DNA from: Methanobacteriota archaeon
Lineage (GTDB): Archaea; Thermoplasmatota; Thermoplasmata; RBG-16-68-12
Direction: 5' to 3'
NCBI GenBank assembly: GCA_005878385.1
Contig: VBMN01000055.1
Span: 1-39,086, forward strand
DNA length: 39,086 nt
The notes beneath the pieces are model-generated. The model did no database searches, was not told the origin of the DNA, and saw only the letters and a list, made by a program, of their open reading frames with translations. Below are positions 6,593 to 14,173 of the stretch, one piece after another. The position numbers and the translations under genes are program-made. Every line of letters starts with the position of its first letter. Position 1 is the first letter of the stretch.

Positions 6593-9508
6593 GTGCGCGT
6601 CGCGGTCGTGTTCAAGGACCGGTGCCAGCCTAAGCGCTGCCACCTCGAATGCATCGCCTTCTGCCCTCCCCAGCGCACGGGAACGGAGGTCATCTGGATC
6701 GATCCCGAGACGACCAAGGCGGCGATCAGCGAAGAGACCTGCATCTCATGTGGGATTTGTATCCCGGCGGGTATTCCGATTTCGAGCTTGCACGGCGTCG
6801 TTCCCATTGAGGATGTGAAGGTCGGGGACCGAGTCCTGACGGACAAAGGGCAATATCGCCCCGTGAAGGGCCTTCTACATCGGTGGTACACCGGTCCGCT
6901 ATATCGGATTACGGCCACCGGTCAGCCCGATCCTCTCGAAGTCACCGAAGATCACCCTGTCCTTGCCGTGATTCGTCCACTGACCAAAGGGGGAAGTCGA
7001 CTACTGAAGGGCGTCGGCGTCCTCCGCTGGGTCCTCCCTCCGACTCTCAAGGTGGGAGACTATCTCGTAAAACCCCGAATTGTGGCTCCGGAAAGAGATG
7101 GTGTCTGGGAGGTTCCTATTCCTGTCAGCTACCGGGGAAAGAACCGCCAATCACTTTGGTCGGAGCAACTCGTCCAAGTGCCTTTGACTCCGGAGATCGG
7201 GCGACTCATCGGATATTATCTCGCAGAAGGCTCGGCCGACGATCGGCGTTTGGTTTTCTCATTTCACGTTCGAGAGCAGGCCTATCGGGACGATATACGG
7301 GCCATTGCCGACAAGTACTTCGGAGTTCGAGGAAAGGAGGAACAGAATACCGGAAAGGGGCGCAATGCTCGTTTCGACTCGTACCTCCTAGCACGAGTCT
7401 TCGGCTCGTTGGGTCACCGATGCGACGAGAAACGGATTCCTGGCGAAATCATGACGTCCCGTCGCGAGGTCCGGGCGGAGGTAGTCCGTGGTCTCTGGCG
7501 AGGCGATGGGTATCGCGATCCGAAGCGGAGCTATTTCAGCATCAGCACAACGTCGTCACATCTCGCGTATCAAACGCAGGAACTTTTGGCGAGCCTCGGC
7601 ATAGCGGCAGGAGTCACCAGCACTCGTCCGAAAGGCAAACGACGGGCTTACAACCTAGTCGTGACCGGTGAATTCGTGGCCTCGATGGCTCGACTCCTCG
7701 GACTCTCGTTTTCCGAGAAACGCAATCGGACAGCAAGTCACTATGTCATGGATGACGAATTCAGCTATGCCCCGATCCTGAAGATCAAGAAGAAAACCGT
7801 CCGTGATCTTCCAGTCTTCAACTTGGAAGTCGAGGAAGATGAGACGTACGTTGCCGCAGGCCTCACCGTCCATAATTGTATCAAGAAATGTCCGTTCGAC
7901 GCCATTCGGATCATCGGCCTTCCAGAGGCCCTGAAGGAAGATCTCGTCCACCAGTACGGCAAGAATGCGTTCCGGTTGTTTCGCATCCCGGTCCCGAAGA
8001 AGGGGGAGGTCATCGGTCTTCTCGGGCCGAACGGAATCGGCAAGACCACGTGCGTGAGCATGCTGAGCGGCGAGATCGCGCCGAACCTCGGCCACTATCG
8101 TCGGAAGAAACCGCACTGGGACGACGTGCTCGAATACTTCAAAGGGACCGAGGCGCACGACTATCTCGCGAAAATCGCGAACAAGGAACTGACGACCGCG
8201 ATCAAGCCGCAGTACGTCGACAAGCTGAGCAAGATCTATTCGGGGAAGGTGCGAGATCTCCTCCGCAAGATCGACCGCCAGGGAAAGCTCGGCGAACTGA
8301 CCGCCTCTCTCGAGCTCGGATCCTTCATGGACCGGGACATCGCACAGTTGTCCGGCGGCGAATTGCAGCGGCTCGCGATCGCGGCGACGATGCTCAAGGA
8401 TGCGGATGTGTACTTCTTCGACGAGCCGTCGTCCTATCTCGATATCTATCAGCGCCTGCGGGTCGCGAAGGTGATCCAGTCCCTCTCGAAGGAGAAGTAC
8501 GTCGTCGTGGTGGAACATGATCTGGCCGTGTTGGATTTCCTTGCGGACACGGTCTTCCTCATGTACGGAGAGGAGGGTGCCTATGGCATCATCGCGCAGC
8601 CCCGTCCCGTCCGGACGGCGATCAACGTGTACCTCGGCGGCTATCTGAAGGAAGAGAACATTCGATTCCGGGATCGGGAGATTCGATTCGATGTGCGTCC
8701 TCCTCGGGCGGCTTGGCAGGCCGATGTCCTACTGGAATTCGACGAGCTCACAAAACGGTACGAGGATTTCGAGCTCGTGGTCCACCCCGGCCAGCTTCGC
8801 AAAGGGGAGGTCGTCGGCGTCGTCGGCCCGAACGCGACGGGGAAGACGACGTTCGTGAAAATGCTCGCGGGGCAAGAGACTCCGACGTCCGGGGTCGTCC
8901 AAGGAAAGTGGCAGGTGTCGTACAAACCTCAGTACCTGGAAGCGGTCTACGAGGGGACCGTCGGCAATTTGATCCGGGAGGCCGTCGGCAAGAAAGCGGA
9001 TTCAGGATATTTCGAGACCGAGATCCTCCAGCCACTCAAAGTGAAGGGAATGCTCGAGCGAGACGTGTCCACACTCTCGGGCGGCGAGTTGCAGCGTGTG
9101 GCGATCGCCCTTTGCCTCGGTCGTGACGCGGACATCTATTTGCTCGACGAGCCGTCTGCCTATCTGGACTCGAACCAGAGGATGGAGGCGGCTCGGACGA
9201 TCCGTCGGGTCATGGAGAAAGAGTCTCGGACCGGTCTGATCGTCGACCACGATGTGTATTTCCTCGACATGGTCTCGGATAGCCTGATGGTCTTCTCCGG
9301 CGAGCCCGGCCGGCGCGGGATCGGCGAGGGACCGTTCCCGATGCGGGATGGGATGAATCGATTCTTGCGGATGGTCGGCATCACGTTCCGGCGCGACGCG
9401 GACACGAACCGCCCGCGGATCAACAAGCTCGACTCTCGGTTGGACCGCGAGCAGAAGTCGGCGGGCGAGTACTACTACGCGATCGAAGAAGCGGTGAAGG
9501 CCCAGTAG
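6593..9508 (+). CDS. ABCE1/Rli1 ribosome recycling ATPase interrupted by an intein
   Basis: A 971-residue precursor; removing residues 56-428 leaves 598, normal for ABCE1, the Fe-S ABC ATPase that splits ribosomes after termination. The first cluster motif is C11-X4-C16-X3-C20-X3-C24. The second is C50-X2-C53-X2-C429-X3-C433-P and is complete only after splicing. The first ATPase domain has GLLGPNGIGKTT (about 474-485), LSGGELQR (about 585) and YFFDEPSSYLD (about 607). The second has GVVGPNATGKTT (about 743), LSGGELQR (about 828) and YLLDEPSAYLD (about 849). Both ATP sites look intact. The GTG start follows a TATA box by about 25 bases. It is the only gene of its transcript here; a convergent dihydroorotase ends 7 bases beyond. 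Identification is certain from motifs. Confidence 0.97.
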   Translation: MRVAVVFKDRCQPKRCHLECIAFCPPQRTGTEVIWIDPETTKAAISEETCISCGICIPAGIPISSLHGVVPIEDVKVGDRVLTDKGQYRPVKGLLHRWYTGPLYRITATGQPDPLEVTEDHPVLAVIRPLTKGGSRLLKGVGVLRWVLPPTLKVGDYLVKPRIVAPERDGVWEVPIPVSYRGKNRQSLWSEQLVQVPLTPEIGRLIGYYLAEGSADDRRLVFSFHVREQAYRDDIRAIADKYFGVRGKEEQNTGKGRNARFDSYLLARVFGSLGHRCDEKRIPGEIMTSRREVRAEVVRGLWRGDGYRDPKRSYFSISTTSSHLAYQTQELLASLGIAAGVTSTRPKGKRRAYNLVVTGEFVASMARLLGLSFSEKRNRTASHYVMDDEFSYAPILKIKKKTVRDLPVFNLEVEEDETYVAAGLTVHNCIKKCPFDAIRIIGLPEALKEDLVHQYGKNAFRLFRIPVPKKGEVIGLLGPNGIGKTTCVSMLSGEIAPNLGHYRRKKPHWDDVLEYFKGTEAHDYLAKIANKELTTAIKPQYVDKLSKIYSGKVRDLLRKIDRQGKLGELTASLELGSFMDRDIAQLSGGELQRLAIAATMLKDADVYFFDEPSSYLDIYQRLRVAKVIQSLSKEKYVVVVEHDLAVLDFLADTVFLMYGEEGAYGIIAQPRPVRTAINVYLGGYLKEENIRFRDREIRFDVRPPRAAWQADVLLEFDELTKRYEDFELVVHPGQLRKGEVVGVVGPNATGKTTFVKMLAGQETPTSGVVQGKWQVSYKPQYLEAVYEGTVGNLIREAVGKKADSGYFETEILQPLKVKGMLERDVSTLSGGELQRVAIALCLGRDADIYLLDEPSAYLDSNQRMEAARTIRRVMEKESRTGLIVDHDVYFLDMVSDSLMVFSGEPGRRGIGEGPFPMRDGMNRFLRMVGITFRRDADTNRPRINKLDSRLDREQKSAGEYYYAIEEAVKAQ
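6758..7876 (+). mobile_element. Class-1 intein with LAGLIDADG homing endonuclease in ABCE1
   Basis: A 373-residue intein occupying precursor residues 56-428. Block A begins with Cys (CIPAGIPISSLHGVVPIEDV). Block B has the TxxH pattern VTEDHPV (T118, H121). The endonuclease has two LAGLIDADG-type motifs, LIGYYLAEG (205-213, acidic E212) and GLWRGDG (300-306, acidic D305), so it looks like an intact single-chain enzyme. Block F is VFNLEVEEDETYVAAG and the end is TVHN (426-428) followed by Cys429. Residues for both splicing steps are therefore present (Cys1, block-B Thr/His, penultimate His, terminal Asn, +1 Cys). Two 60-base samples inside (7081-7140, 7321-7380) each hold 33 G/C against 40 in 8341-8400 of the host gene, hinting at foreign origin. 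Joined exteins read CISCGI-CIKKCPF, a perfect cluster motif, which fixes the borders. Confidence 0.97.
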
Positions 9509-9515
9509 GCTGCAT

Positions 9516-10763
9516 TCACTCGGTCGAGACCAGACGTCCTTGGCCTTCTGCCGCCGGCTCTCCATCTTCGACCACCGATTCCCCGCGGAGGTACACCGTG
9601 TGCGGGAAGCAGGCTTCCATCTCCTCGAAGGGTGTCCACCCGCATTTGTATCGAAGACGTTTCGCGCGGATTCGCTCCGCGGTCCTCGGATCAACCACAA
9701 GGAGGTCGGCATCTCGTCCGACTTCGATGATGCCTTTCGCGATACCCAAGATTTCGGCCGGTCGAGAGGCCGTCGCGGAGACGAGACGTGCGAGGTCGAT
9801 TTCCCCGGCGCGGGTCCGGCGCATGAGAAGGGGGAAGGAGGTCGCGACACCCGGGAGACCGGCCGGAGCCTCGTCGAACGGGACGCCCTTCTCGTCGAGT
9901 GTGTGGGGCGCGTGGTCGCTCGCGATGGCGTCGATTCGGCCGGCTCGGAACGCGTCCCACAGAGCCTCGCGATCCACGGGCAATCGGAGCGGAGGATTCA
10001 CCTTTCCGCGCGCCCCGATCGGCCTAGACGTGTCGAGGAAGAGATGATGGGGAGTCACTTCACACGTGGCTCCCGATGGAACCGCGTCCAGGGCTTCGAC
10101 GCACGTTACGTGCGCGATGTGGATCCTCGCTTCCCCGCGACTCGAAGCGAGCCAATGGAGCGCGCTTGACTCCGCGGCCTTTGGTCGCGCCGCGGAGTAG
10201 TCCTCGAGGCCGCGGACCTTCCCTCTCATGAACTGACGTGGGTCCTCCGCATGGACGACGACGAGCTTCCGCGAGGTCTGCGCCCCGCGCAAAATGCCTT
10301 CCAGCTCCCCTGGTCCGACCTGGAGAGCCCCGGTCGACTCGGCCATGTACGCCTTGAATGCAGCGGCCTCTCCCAGTCGAGTGACCGCCTCCTCGGACCT
10401 CGGCGCCGCGTACAGCACGTAGTCGACTGCACCGCGTCCCCGCAGGGCCGCGACCTTCTCCTCGTAGGCCAGGCGGGACGTGACCGGCGGTGCCGTATTC
10501 GGCATCTCCGCGATCGTGGTCACGCCTCCCATGGCGGCGGACCTCGTGCCGCTTGGGAAGTCCTCTTTGTCCGTGAGGCCCGGATCCCTCATGTGGACGT
10601 GGAGATCCACACATCCTGGCAGTATTAGCGAATCGCCATGGTCGACTTCCTCGTCTCCTCGGAGGGACTTCTTGACCGCGACGATCTTGCCGTTCTCGCC
10701 GATCCCCAGGCTCAATGCGTCCAGCCGGCCTCGGAAGAACACCCGGCCTCTAATGACCCGCAC
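9516..10763 (-). CDS. pyrC: Dihydroorotase
   Basis: About 415 residues; cyclises carbamoyl aspartate to dihydroorotate in pyrimidine synthesis. The amidohydrolase signatures are in order: VDLHVHMRDPG (metal-binding HxH), AFKAYMAES (the region of the carboxylated lysine), VVHAED, HIAHVT and IASDHAPHT (catalytic Asp). The C-terminal block DLLVVDP is typical of class I dihydroorotases. The GTG at 10763 is chosen because it directly precedes the usual N-terminal strand (VRVIRGRVFFRG); longer frames would run into the upstream gene. It overlaps the end of the AMMECR1 gene by 14 bases, so the two form a transcription unit. An allantoinase or hydantoinase is less likely given the archaeal context and motif set. 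Confidence 0.88.
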   Translation of the reverse strand: MRVIRGRVFFRGRLDALSLGIGENGKIVAVKKSLRGDEEVDHGDSLILPGCVDLHVHMRDPGLTDKEDFPSGTRSAAMGGVTTIAEMPNTAPPVTSRLAYEEKVAALRGRGAVDYVLYAAPRSEEAVTRLGEAAAFKAYMAESTGALQVGPGELEGILRGAQTSRKLVVVHAEDPRQFMRGKVRGLEDYSAARPKAAESSALHWLASSRGEARIHIAHVTCVEALDAVPSGATCEVTPHHLFLDTSRPIGARGKVNPPLRLPVDREALWDAFRAGRIDAIASDHAPHTLDEKGVPFDEAPAGLPGVATSFPLLMRRTRAGEIDLARLVSATASRPAEILGIAKGIIEVGRDADLLVVDPRTAERIRAKRLRYKCGWTPFEEMEACFPHTVYLRGESVVEDGEPAAEGQGRLVSTE

Positions 10764-11370
10764 GCGCCGCCTCCATCTTCCGGCGCACGACGGGCCCCCG
10801 CGGATCCACTTCGGCGAAGACCTCCGCCTGGAACGTGTAGACCCGCGTGGTCGGATCGAGCCACGCATCGGCGAGCAAGCCCGCCTTCATGCAGGCCTGG
10901 GAGAGGAAGTCCGCCGGATCGAAGTTCTCTTCGACCGCCACCTGGGGGAGCAGGATCCCGCGATAGGATCCTTGGGCGATGCTCAGGCCGTCCACTCCGA
11001 TCGTGACGTGAGCCGGCATCTCCTTCGGCTTCTTCACCTCAATGAGTCGCGGTGGCGTGAGGATGCTCACCTCGACCGTGACACGGTCCCACTCGTCCGG
11101 TTGCATGGGCGGGAACCGCGGGTCGTCCGTCGCCGCGGCTTCGGCCGCCTTCTCGATCGTCTTTGCCAAGGGGAAGAAGGGCTGCGGATAACCGATGCAT
11201 CCGCGCAGCTCGCCCTCGGGATGGCTGTTGATTGTCACAAACGCGCCCGCTTTTTCCTCGAATCGAGCGGGCACCTCGAAGGGCCTCATCGGTCGTGCCA
11301 GGAGTCGAGCTTCGATTGCTGCGCATGCGATTTGCACGGCGAGCTCGCCTTCCGAATCGGCGTAGCGCAT
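10750..11370 (-). CDS. AMMECR1 domain protein
   Basis: About 206 residues from the ATG at 11370, chosen because family members begin just before the helix GELAVQIACAAIEARL; a TATA-like GTTAAGG lies about 28 bases upstream. The signature LRGCIGYP is present at about residues 55-62, with VEVSILTPP and VGVDGLSIAQGSYRGILLPQV-type blocks farther on. The family is universal in archaea and conserved in human AMMECR1, with uncertain biochemical role; radical-SAM and redox partners are often seen. The neighbour is dihydroorotase, overlapping by 14 bases. Confidence 0.88.
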   Translation of the reverse strand: MRYADSEGELAVQIACAAIEARLLARPMRPFEVPARFEEKAGAFVTINSHPEGELRGCIGYPQPFFPLAKTIEKAAEAAATDDPRFPPMQPDEWDRVTVEVSILTPPRLIEVKKPKEMPAHVTIGVDGLSIAQGSYRGILLPQVAVEENFDPADFLSQACMKAGLLADAWLDPTTRVYTFQAEVFAEVDPRGPVVRRKMEAARAGH

Positions 11371-11440
11371 CGCCTCGAGAACTAACGAACGCGCCTTAAC
11401 ATTGTCGGCGCCGTTCTCCTTGGCGGCGAGATGACACAAA

Positions 11441-11448
11441 CCTTTATC
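11441..11448 (+). promoter_or_regulatory. TATA box for CBS protein
   Basis: CCTTTATC on the plus strand, about 36 bases before the ATG at 11480; implies a leader of about 10 bases. Confidence 0.5.
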
Positions 11449-11479
11449 GGATTCAACCCCTCATTCAGCGCGGACCGAA

Positions 11480-12013
11480 ATGCGAGCGCGCATCCCTGTC
11501 GTTGAGATTATGACAGCCAAGCCGGTCACGATCGCCGCCGGGGCCACGGCGGCCGAAGCGGCGAAGGTGATGCGGGAGAAGGACATCGGAAGTCTGGTCG
11601 TCGTCGATCGCGGCAACCCGACGGGCATCGTCACGGAGAGAGACCTCGTGACCAAGGTCGCCGCGTCGGACCTCCAACCCAGCCGGGTCTTCGTGAAAGA
11701 CATCATGACTTCGCCCGTGGTCGCGGTCCACCCACACGAGGAGGTAGCGGAAGCCGCGAAGCTGATGTCCCAGCGCAAGATCCGACGGCTGCCCGTCGTC
11801 GAGGAGGGGAAGCTCGTCGGCATGGTCACGGAAAACGACATCATTCGGATTTGGCCGACGCTCATCGAAGTGACGCGGGAATTCGACCGCGCCGGCCTCG
11901 AGTCGCAATTCGCGAAGGGCATCGAAGGCCACTGCGAAGCCTGTGGCGTGTACTCGACGAACTTGATGTGGGACCGCAACTTGCTCGCGTGTCCCGAGTG
12001 CCGCGGCGGTTGA
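11480..12013 (+). CDS. CBS-pair protein with C-terminal zinc ribbon
   Basis: A 177-residue protein with two CBS domains (about 5-60: VVEIMTAKPVTI...GIVTERDLV; about 70-128: VKDIMTSPVVAV...GMVTENDII), which as a pair bind adenine nucleotides or other ligands. It ends in a small zinc ribbon CEACGVY...CPECRGG with four cysteines (C-x2-C and C-x2-C). In archaea such CBS-zinc proteins are soluble regulators; the partner is not evident. It has its own TATA box and is followed by the V4R-Roadblock pair, which has a separate promoter. Confidence 0.88.
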   Translation: MRARIPVVEIMTAKPVTIAAGATAAEAAKVMREKDIGSLVVVDRGNPTGIVTERDLVTKVAASDLQPSRVFVKDIMTSPVVAVHPHEEVAEAAKLMSQRKIRRLPVVEEGKLVGMVTENDIIRIWPTLIEVTREFDRAGLESQFAKGIEGHCEACGVYSTNLMWDRNLLACPECRGG

Positions 12014-12055
12014 ACCCGCACACCTTCGGATGGCCGAAAATAACCAGCGCGGAAC

Positions 12056-12063
12056 CTTTATAG
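12056..12063 (+). promoter_or_regulatory. TATA box for V4R-Roadblock unit
   Basis: CTTTATAG on the plus strand, 25 bases from its end to the GTG at 12089, consistent with a leaderless transcript. Confidence 0.55.
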
Positions 12064-12088
12064 TCCTTTTCCAGGTTCGTGCGGCCCA

Positions 12089-12496
12089 GTGCCCCGCTCC
12101 GTGAAGGTCTCTCAGCAGGAGCTCGACTCGATCCGGAAGCTGTACGAGAGCGTGATGTCGTATGCCTGCCACGGATTGTTCTTCCGCGAAGGGATGGTCT
12201 TGGCGGAGGACGTGACCCGCAACCTGCCGCTCGGCGAGGATCCGCTCGAGGCCGGGAAGCAGGTGATCCTAGAACGGGGCTGGGCGGAGGATGTGCTCTT
12301 CACCGACTCGGGCGCGCGGGTCCGCGGCTCGATCGAGGCCATGCCCGGGTCCGACATGGAGACGTGCCATCGCCTCCGCGGGATCCTCTCGAAACTTCTC
12401 GAGGCGAAGACGAAGCATCGGGTGCGTCTCGCCGAAGTCGAGTGCGTGAGCACCGGTTCCCGGGAATGCGTGTTCGAACGGGAGGCGGGCGCGTGA
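12089..12496 (+). CDS. V4R (4-vinyl reductase-like) small-molecule binding protein
   Basis: A 135-residue protein from a GTG start placed by the TATA box. The C-terminal block AEVECVSTGSRECVFERE matches the conserved end of V4R domains (E-x-C-xx-G-xx-x-C-x-F), and YACHGLFFREGMVLAEDVTR fits the domain's helix-rich N-terminal half. V4R domains bind hydrophobic ligands and sometimes zinc, and serve as sensors in bacteria and archaea. The stop codon overlaps the GTG start of the Roadblock gene, so the two are translated together. The specific ligand cannot be inferred. Confidence 0.75.
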   Translation: MPRSVKVSQQELDSIRKLYESVMSYACHGLFFREGMVLAEDVTRNLPLGEDPLEAGKQVILERGWAEDVLFTDSGARVRGSIEAMPGSDMETCHRLRGILSKLLEAKTKHRVRLAEVECVSTGSRECVFEREAGA

Positions 12497-12849
12497 CCGT
12501 CTTGCAGGAGATGATGCATGCGCTTCGGTCCGTGACGAAGGCGGAAGCCGTGGCCGTGATCAACCGAGATGGGGCGGTCGTCGCCACCGAACTGCCGAGC
12601 GGCGTCTCTCAGGAGACCTTCTCGATCATGTGCGCCGCGATCCTTGGCGCCGGAATGACGGCCGCGACGGAACTCCGGCATGCCGCCCCGCATCGCATCG
12701 TGCTCGAATCGGAGGACGCGACCTTCCTTATTCAGGAGGTCGGACGTCGCGCGATGCTCGTGCTCGTCGTCCCTCCGGAACGTCGTCTCTCCGACCTTGA
12801 CGCGGCGGTAGAACGTTTCACACAGGCCGCTGCGAAAGATCTCGGCTGA
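12493..12849 (+). CDS. Roadblock/LC7 domain protein
   Basis: A 118-residue protein starting at the GTG that overlaps the V4R stop (GTGA). It has the MglB-type layout: an N-terminal helix (MMHALRSVTKAEAVAVINRDG), strand AVVATELP, a helix with SIMCAAILGAGMTAATEL, then VLESEDATFLIQEVGRRAML and a final helix. Such proteins dimerise and regulate Ras-like GTPases of the MglA/Rag type. A Ras-like GTPase gene lies at 27116 in this window; a link is inference. The upstream V4R partner suggests a ligand-sensing signalling pair. Confidence 0.85.
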   Translation: MTVLQEMMHALRSVTKAEAVAVINRDGAVVATELPSGVSQETFSIMCAAILGAGMTAATELRHAAPHRIVLESEDATFLIQEVGRRAMLVLVVPPERRLSDLDAAVERFTQAAAKDLG

Positions 12850-12893
12850 TTCATCCGGGAAGTCTTTTTGAGTCCTCGCTCCTTGGCGTGTGC

Positions 12894-12966
12894 GGGCCCG
12901 TGGTCTAGTGGCTATGACGCGACTCTTACAAAGTCGAGATCGTCGGTTCGATTCCGACCGGGCCCA
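12894..12966 (+). tRNA. tRNA-Val (anticodon UAC)
   Basis: 73 bases fold as a complete cloverleaf. The acceptor stem pairs GGGCCCG with CGGGCCC, discriminator A. The D arm contains TGGTCTAGTGGC. The anticodon stem is CGACT/AGTCG around the loop CTTACAA, giving anticodon TAC. The T arm is GTCGG TTCGATT CCGAC. CCA is not encoded and there is no intron. Confidence 0.95.
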
Positions 12967-12989
12967 TGGCGCCATGTATCGGAGGAGGT

Positions 12990-13331
12990 CTACACGTGAC
13001 GTCGAAACACGAGACCGAGGGCACGTCGGTACAGAGGCAGACCGACCGAGCACGCCAAGGTGGACAGGACCGAGCCGAGGCCGAGTGCGAGGGCCGGGGG
13101 CAGATACCGCAAGAAGTAGAGCCCGGATCCCGCGATGCCGACGAGCCATAGGCCCGCAAGTGCGAACAGAGTCGGCCGGAGGACGAGGATCCCCATCAAG
13201 AGGGCCGTAAGGATCGCTGCCAAATATCCGAGCGCTTCCGCCGGAAGCCTCAGTACGATTCCTCCCCATGCGAGGATGGGGCTCTCCATGGCGACCAGGA
13301 GCAGGAATCCCAGTTTCCATTTCCAGCGCAT
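12990..13331 (-). CDS. Small polytopic membrane protein, unknown
   Basis: 113 residues with about four hydrophobic segments (LGFLLLVAMESPILAWGGIV, LGYLAAILTALLMGILVL, TLFALAGLWLVGIAGSGLYF, ALALGLGSVLSTLACSVGLP) and basic ends. The ATG at 13331 lies 9 bases after the stop of the phosphoesterase gene, so it belongs to that transcript. It ends 23 bases from the tRNA-Val gene on the other strand. No family was recognised. Confidence 0.65.
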   Translation of the reverse strand: MRWKWKLGFLLLVAMESPILAWGGIVLRLPAEALGYLAAILTALLMGILVLRPTLFALAGLWLVGIAGSGLYFLRYLPPALALGLGSVLSTLACSVGLPLYRRALGLVFRRHV

Positions 13332-13340
13332 GGGCCGACC

Positions 13341-14111
13341 TCACTGCCGATAATCTTCGGGGCGGAATCCCAGGTCGACCCGAATGTCCCGGAGACGACC
13401 CAGATGGGTCCCGTCGAGCAAATGGATTGAAGCGTCGTTGACCCGCACGAGTTCTTCGTCGAACAGCGGTCCGAGGAACCGCGCGCGGATGTCGTTTACC
13501 GGCATGCCGCCGCAGAGCTCGTTGAACGCCGGTACGACGATCGCCTCCTTCGGCAGTTTCGGATAACGCCGGTGCTTGCGCAGGAACGGGACGCGCATCC
13601 AGCATGGCACGATCTGTCGGTGGCCCATCGCATCTCGGAACGCGGCCGCGGGATGGTTGTGTCCCATGACAAGGACCTTCGCGTCCATCACTTTCTTGTA
13701 CGGCCATGCGTGCCCATGGCAAAAGCCGGTGTCGTCGAGGCGGAATCCGTATGCCGGTTTGAAGCGGACGTTGCGGGGCACGATGTGTTTCAACAGGCCG
13801 TCATGGTTGCCTTGCGCGATGTAAATTTCCCGGAAGGAGGACGCGAGGTCCCGGAAGAACACATACACGTCCCGCCGCTCCCGGGACGCCATCTTCGGGA
13901 CCAGGTGCTTCACATCGCCGAGGATGATGATGCGACTCGCCCCGCGGCGGGACGCAATCTCCGCGAGTTTGCGCCCCATCGCCTCCGCCCGGCTCGGAAT
14001 GTGGATTCCCTTTTCTCGCAGCTCCTCCTCGAGTCCGATATGGAGGTCCGCGACGACGAGCGCGTCGTCCGCCATGAGGACCGGTTCATCCGGGATCGGT
14101 TCGAGGTCCAC
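13341..14111 (-). CDS. Metallophosphoesterase (archaeal SbcD-like family)
   Basis: A 256-residue calcineurin-like phosphoesterase. The metal-site motifs are in order: ADLHIGLEEE (D-x-H, about 21-27), ILGDVKHLV (GDxxH, about 64), QGNHDGLL (GNHD, about 103), CHGHAW and GHNHPAA (about 133 and 152). The family is widespread in archaea as a stand-alone enzyme of uncertain substrate; it differs from Mre11 in lacking a capping domain and a Rad50 neighbour. The GTG start is supported by a TATA box (TTATTAA on this strand, 14136-14142), about 27 bases upstream. Confidence 0.85.
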   Translation of the reverse strand: MDLEPIPDEPVLMADDALVVADLHIGLEEELREKGIHIPSRAEAMGRKLAEIASRRGASRIIILGDVKHLVPKMASRERRDVYVFFRDLASSFREIYIAQGNHDGLLKHIVPRNVRFKPAYGFRLDDTGFCHGHAWPYKKVMDAKVLVMGHNHPAAAFRDAMGHRQIVPCWMRVPFLRKHRRYPKLPKEAIVVPAFNELCGGMPVNDIRARFLGPLFDEELVRVNDASIHLLDGTHLGRLRDIRVDLGFRPEDYRQ

Positions 14112-14135
14112 GATCGCTCGAAGGGACGGGTTCGC

Positions 14136-14142
14136 TTAATAA
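14136..14142 (-). promoter_or_regulatory. TATA box for metallophosphoesterase
   Basis: TTATTAA on the minus strand, about 28 bases before the GTG at 14111; it lies in the short gap after the Nnr gene. Confidence 0.5.
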
Positions 14143-14173
14143 CTGTGCGGGCGGACCGAGAATTCGTCGAGGG

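Noticed and set aside
12112-13722. 536-codon minus-strand frame crossing V4R, Roadblock, tRNA-Val and the phosphoesterase
   Set aside because: It runs through a tRNA and four well-supported genes; no domain seen.
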